8,905 nucleotides of DNA, taken from NCBI GenBank assembly GCA_947456845.1, contig CANGUJ010000137.1:1-8905 (forward strand). Direction: 5' to 3'. The notes under the pieces are model-generated. The model was not told where the DNA came from. It worked only from the letters and a program-made list of their open reading frames with translations, and ran no database searches. The stretch's first letter is position 1. Every line of letters begins with the position of its first letter. Below, one piece after another: positions 5,755 through 8,905 of this stretch. The DNA is from Burkholderiales bacterium. Lineage in GTDB: Bacteria; Pseudomonadota; Gammaproteobacteria; Burkholderiales; JAEUOS01. Both the position numbers and the translations under genes were made by a program.

Positions 5755-6846
5755 ATGGAACGACGCAAATTCCTCGCCGGCGCCGCGCTCGGCACGGGTG
5801 CCACCTTGGCGGCACCCGCCGTCCATGCCCAGTCCCCGACGGTCAAGTGGCGCATGACTGCGAGCTTTCCGAAAACGCTCGACACTTGCTACGGCTCGAC
5901 CGAAGAGCTGTGTCGGCGAGTCGGTGAGCTCACCGACGGGAAGTTCGAGATCAAGCTGTTTGGTCCCGGGGAAATTGTCCCGGGCCTTCAGGTGATGGAC
6001 GCGGTCTCTAACGGCACCGTCGAGGCGGGTCAGGCGTTCTCGTCGTTCTATTTCGGCAAGGACCCGGCGCTGATATTCGACGCGGGCCTGGCCTTCGGCC
6101 TCAATCCGCGCCAGCAGGCCGCATGGATGTACTACGGCGGCGGCCTGCAGATGGTGCGCGACCAATACGCCAAGCACAACTGCGTGGCGATCCCCTGCGG
6201 CAACTTCGGCGTGCAGATGGGCGGCTGGTTCCGCAAGGAAATCAAGAGCGTCGCCGATCTCAAGGGCCTGAAGATGCGCATCGGCGGCTTCGGCGGGCTC
6301 GCCCTGGCCAAACTCGGTGTGGTGCCCCAGCAGCTCGCCGCCGGCGACATCTATCCCGCGCTTGAACGCGGCACCATCGACGCGGCCGAGTTCGTCGGCC
6401 CCTATGACGATGAGAAGCTGGGCTTGTCGAAAGTCACCAAGTTCTACTACTCGCCGGGCTGGTGGGAAGGCAGCGCGCAGATGACCGCGCTGGTCGGCGT
6501 CAAGGCATGGGAGGCATTGCCCAAGTCCTATCAGGTGGCCTTCGAGACGGCAGCCACCGAGCAATGGGTGCGCATGCTGGCCAACTATGATGCCAAGAAT
6601 CCTGCGGCGCTCAAGCGCCTGGTCGGCGGCGGGGCGCAATTGCGCTGGTTCCCCAAGGACGTGATGGAGGCGGCCTACAAGGTGACCGGCGAACTGCTAA
6701 ACGAGTACGCGCAGAAGAACGCGGATTTCAGCAAGATGTACGCGTCCTGGTCCAAGTTCCGCGACGACCAATCGGCGTGGTGGCGCGTGGCCGACAACTT
6801 CCTCGACAACTACACCCTGCAGGTGCTGGCCCGCAAGAAGGCCTGA
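5755..6846 (+). CDS. TRAP transporter substrate-binding protein, TakP-like (2-oxoacid type)
   Basis: A 363-residue periplasmic receptor closely resembling TakP of Rhodobacter, which binds 2-oxoacids such as pyruvate together with a cation. The leader begins MERRKFLAGA, a twin-arginine-like motif, with a probable cut after HAQ (24-26). Diagnostic segments are MRIGGFGGLALAKLG (174-188), GDIYPALERGTIDAAEFVGP (197-216) and YYSPGWWEGSAQ (231-242). Arg175 fits the carboxylate-binding arginine. Gln154 and Glu212 fit the cation site as I recall it from TakP, but the tryptophan usual after that Glu is Phe213 here. I chose the ATG at 5755 over the TTG at 5752 because CAGGAGA (5741-5747) is eight bases upstream of it. 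No DctQ or DctM gene is beside it, so it is an orphan receptor or works with a distant permease. Confidence 0.92.
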   Translation: MERRKFLAGAALGTGATLAAPAVHAQSPTVKWRMTASFPKTLDTCYGSTEELCRRVGELTDGKFEIKLFGPGEIVPGLQVMDAVSNGTVEAGQAFSSFYFGKDPALIFDAGLAFGLNPRQQAAWMYYGGGLQMVRDQYAKHNCVAIPCGNFGVQMGGWFRKEIKSVADLKGLKMRIGGFGGLALAKLGVVPQQLAAGDIYPALERGTIDAAEFVGPYDDEKLGLSKVTKFYYSPGWWEGSAQMTALVGVKAWEALPKSYQVAFETAATEQWVRMLANYDAKNPAALKRLVGGGAQLRWFPKDVMEAAYKVTGELLNEYAQKNADFSKMYASWSKFRDDQSAWWRVADNFLDNYTLQVLARKKA

Positions 6847-6849
6847 TGC

Positions 6850-6885
6850 CGACGACCGCCGGCGCGAGGGGGCCGGCGGTCGTCG
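6850..6885 (+). terminator. Strong hairpin after the TakP-type gene
   Basis: A perfect 14-bp GC-rich stem, 6850-6863 with 6872-6885 (CGACGACCGCCGGC and its complement), closes an 8-base loop four bases after the stop codon. There is no T-run. It may end or protect the transcript, and it would also form on the opposite strand beyond the end of the converging remnant. Confidence 0.55.
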
Positions 6886-6949
6886 CGGCCGCACCTTGAC
6901 GGCGGCTGGCGCAGGCTTCTCGTGGGGCAGGGCGGCCACTTGGGCCGTG

Positions 6950-7576
6950 CTACGGGGAGGCGCTCAGGCAATGCCCGCCCGGGGGCGCCGCTTGTATTGC
7001 CAGGCTGCGCAGGTCGGCAATTGCGCCAAACCCGTCCAGAAGGTCGTGGAGGGCATCGACATCGGCGCAGCCACCATGCCGCGCGCAGTCGATGAATTTG
7101 CGGCGCGCTTCTGCCGGGCTGACCGGCAGTCGTGCGTGGCCGTGCGCGTGGCTCACCTCGCCGCTGTCGATGACCGTCCCGTCGGCCATGCGCGCCATGA
7201 CGCGATCGGCCGGGGTAAACACAGGATCGTCCCGGTCCGTCTCGTGGCGCAGTGCGATGTGGGTCGCTTCCATCAACCGTACCACCGCGGGCGAAGCGAC
7301 GAAATCCAGCGTCAGTTGGGCGAATCCGGCGGCGCCTGCGGCGAGCGCGCCGGGCACCGCGAATTCCACGCTTTACTTGGCCTCCAGCGGGTCGCGCGGA
7401 CAGCGATGCCCCGCCATGGCGGCCTGGCGCGCGCCCAGGGCCACTTCGATGCGCCGCACGTCAGCCGCAGCAAAGCCGGGCCGCGCGGCGATGTCCAGCG
7501 CGGCGTCGATGATGCGGTGGGTGGTGCAGCACATCGGGTACTTCTTGATCGACAGGCCATCTTCGATGATGCGCAG
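6950..7576 (-). pseudogene. MmgE/PrpD-family remnant (C-terminal part, in-frame stop)
   Basis: This is the last part (about 208 codons) of a gene for an MmgE/PrpD-family protein, the family of 2-methylcitrate dehydratase and cis-aconitate decarboxylase-type enzymes, normally about 450 residues. The frame opens just after a TGA at 7577-7579. It first reads EDGLSIKKYPMCCTTHRIID, the conserved KYP-C-TH segment. It later contains the typical C-terminal sequence with PVSPAEARRKFIDCA. A TAA at 7373-7375 interrupts it, between EAK and SVEF, where the family normally has an aromatic residue; TAC to TAA would be a single change. After the stop the same frame resumes and ends at TAG (6950). The N-terminal two thirds are missing. 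It adjoins a half Bug receptor, which suggests a deletion. It is very unlikely to make an active enzyme. Confidence 0.82.
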
Positions 7577-8175
7577 TCATGAGCAGGGCGCTTGGATGGC
7601 AGCCGGCCGCCGCCCTTGTATGGCACATGGGTCATGTCGATCTGGGTGCGCTGGGCCGGCAGCATGCCGCCCACATGCTGCGGCGATCCGGCGCCTGCGG
7701 TGCCGAAGGTGAGGGCTCCCGGATTGCGCCGTCCCCAGGCGACGAACCCGGCGAGATTCTGCGCCGGCACCGTGCTGCTGACGGCGATGGCGACCGGCGC
7801 GTTCACGCCGTTGGTCAAGGGCGTCAGGTCCTCCAGCGGATCGAATCCCATGTCCTTTCGCAGGTGCGGGCGGATGGTGATGATGGGCTGCGTGGTCAGC
7901 AGGATGCGATAACCGTCAGGCGCGGAATTCGCTACATAGGCCGCGCCGATGCTGCCGCCGGCACCGGCACGATCTTCGATGACCACGGGCTGGCCCATGC
8001 CGGCGGGGAGCCGTGCCTGCAGCGCGCGCGACCTGCTCGGAGGCCGCGCCAGGCGGATAGGGCATGACGATGGTGCGCGGGCGGAACGGGAAAGACTGCG
8101 CTCGCCCGAGCAGGGGGCGGCCAGTGCCAGGGCGCCCAGGCCCATCCGCCGCGCGTTTCGGCGCGAAGCTTTCAT
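7577..8175 (-). pseudogene. Bug/TctC-family solute receptor remnant (N-terminal half, frameshifted)
   Basis: This is the first half of a Bug (TctC-type) periplasmic receptor, normally about 320 residues, which binds carboxylates or similar small molecules. The ATG at 8175 follows GGAG. Recognisable pieces are a leader, then FPFRPRTIVMPYPPGAA in a shifted frame, then GQPVVIEDRAGAGGSIGAAY, DGYRILLTTQPIITI and THVPYKGGG back in the first frame. The shift fits a missing C in the run at 8113-8117 and a missing GC pair in the repeat at 8022-8030, together three bases, so the overall frame is restored. After YKGGG (7606-7620) homology fades and a third frame change fits a missing C near 7605. The C-terminal half is gone and the MmgE/PrpD remnant follows. 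It follows the AtuA-like gene by 50 bases, so it was part of that operon. Confidence 0.8.
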
Positions 8176-8225
8176 GGTGTGTCTCCGGCTTGAGTGACGC
8201 ATGGTGTAAAGACCCAGGGGCGCCG

Positions 8226-8905
8226 CTATGCTTCGCGCAGCCAGCTGCGCGGCACCGGTACCAGCATTTCCAGCGCGCGCTGCCCATAGGCCTTGCCCTG
8301 GGGATCGATGCGGCGCGAGGCCATGCCGCCGCCGCCTAGCGCCTCGTCGATGACGAAGTTCAGCGCCGCCAAGCCGGGTGCGTCGAAGCGTTCGACCTTG
8401 CCAGCCACCGTGCCGGCGAAGTGCGCTGCGATGCGCTCCGGCGTGAGCACCGTGCGCAGATGCGCGAGGTAATGCGGCTTGCGGCAAAAGATCGCGATGT
8501 TCGAAGAGTCGCCCTTGTCCCCGGAGCGCGCATGGGCCACGCGCAGCAGCGGAACCTCGACACAGTCAGAGGCGGGCCCGGGCGAGGCCGGCGGCGCGGC
8601 GTGTGCCGCGACGGGCACAGACGCCGGCGTACCGACGGGGATCGGTACGCTGAAGGATGGCGCCGCGCCGATCTGCACGTTGACGGAAGAGAGGCGCGAC
8701 TTGTCGATGAAGAAGGTGTAGAGGCGAATCACCGGCGCGGGTTTGGGACGCCCGCCGATCAGGCCCGCAGTGCCCTGCGCGAACGACAGGCCGGCCGAGC
8801 CGATCTCGCGCGCGAACAGGTCCAGCGCCTTGGCATCGGCGTGTTCGACCACCAGCCGCAGCACCACCTCGCGCACTTGCCGGGCGCGCGCCGCGCCACC
8901 GTACG
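8226..8905 (-). CDS. AtuA-like protein (DUF1446 family), C-terminal part, 5' partial
   Basis: The frame is open to the window edge, so the N-terminus lies outside; about 225 residues are visible. The first part contains the end of the main AtuA domain, with GLIGGRPKPAPVIRLYTFF. A linker rich in Pro, Ala and Val follows. The C-terminal AtuA-like domain carries the highly conserved segments HARSGDKGDSSNIAIFCRKP and DEALGGGGMASRRIDPQGKA and ends with LRE. AtuA belongs to the acyclic terpene utilisation cluster of Pseudomonas. The wider family often sits in acyl-CoA catabolic operons of Burkholderiales, and its biochemical role is not settled. The visible part has no frameshift or stop, unlike the two genes downstream of it, so it may still be functional. 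Confidence 0.88.
   Translation of the reverse strand, partial: YGGAARARQVREVVLRLVVEHADAKALDLFAREIGSAGLSFAQGTAGLIGGRPKPAPVIRLYTFFIDKSRLSSVNVQIGAAPSFSVPIPVGTPASVPVAAHAAPPASPGPASDCVEVPLLRVAHARSGDKGDSSNIAIFCRKPHYLAHLRTVLTPERIAAHFAGTVAGKVERFDAPGLAALNFVIDEALGGGGMASRRIDPQGKAYGQRALEMLVPVPRSWLREA

Noticed and set aside
6896..7712. Plus-strand open frames opposite the MmgE/PrpD and Bug remnants
   Set aside because: They have no recognisable motifs; family homology is on the minus strand.
7312..8487. Single 391-residue minus-strand protein
   Set aside because: It begins inside the AtuA-like gene in the wrong frame, contains an out-of-frame stretch of the Bug receptor and ends in an out-of-frame reading of MmgE/PrpD; it is a fortuitous open frame through two remnants.
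1..8905. CRISPR array, tRNA, insertion sequence, phage or defence system
   Set aside because: I looked on both strands and saw no regularly spaced repeats, transposase motifs or defence-type domains. The operon scar has no obvious element ends.

Overview
The window is a GC-rich stretch of bacterial chromosome. The gene content is typical of a Betaproteobacterium, most likely Burkholderiales (Alcaligenaceae- or Comamonadaceae-like): TRAP transporter genes, a Bug/TctC-type solute receptor, an AtuA-like protein, an MmgE/PrpD protein, an FCD-type GntR regulator and a Fur-controlled iron-binding protein. This assignment is inferred from gene families only. No tRNA, rRNA, CRISPR array, transposase or phage gene was found.

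Layout. (1) 1-2611, plus strand: the 3' part of a TRAP large permease (DctM), its substrate-binding protein (DctP), a terminator-like hairpin, then an unnamed protein made of two copies of one conserved module. (2) 2612-3835: a hairpin between convergent genes, then a minus-strand FbpA/FutA-type ferric-iron-binding protein. Its promoter (TTGACA, 17-bp spacer, AATAAT) carries two Fur-box-like inverted repeats. (3) 3836-5611: a GntR/FCD regulator on the minus strand, divergent from a fatty acid hydroxylase/sterol desaturase-family membrane protein. The shared region holds a strong sigma70-type promoter overlapped by a TGATATATCA palindrome and helically phased ATGATAT repeats. (4) 5612-6885: a TRAP receptor of the TakP (2-oxoacid) type with no permease beside it, ending in a 14-bp perfect hairpin. 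(5) 6950-8905, minus strand: a decayed catabolic operon. It contains the C-terminal part of an AtuA-like protein, the first half of a Bug/TctC receptor with frameshifts, and, fused to it by an apparent deletion, the last part of an MmgE/PrpD gene with an in-frame stop.

The shared theme is capture of carboxylic acids by high-affinity periplasmic receptors (two TRAP, one broken Bug) plus iron scavenging. Three receptors (FbpA-like, TakP-like, Bug) have no membrane partner in view. Both TRAP receptors have twin-arginine-like leaders. I found no convincing new defence or mobile system. The most unusual items are the duplicated-module protein at 1808-2611, the two-box Fur promoter, the GntR/hydroxylase control region and the tctC-mmgE deletion remnant.
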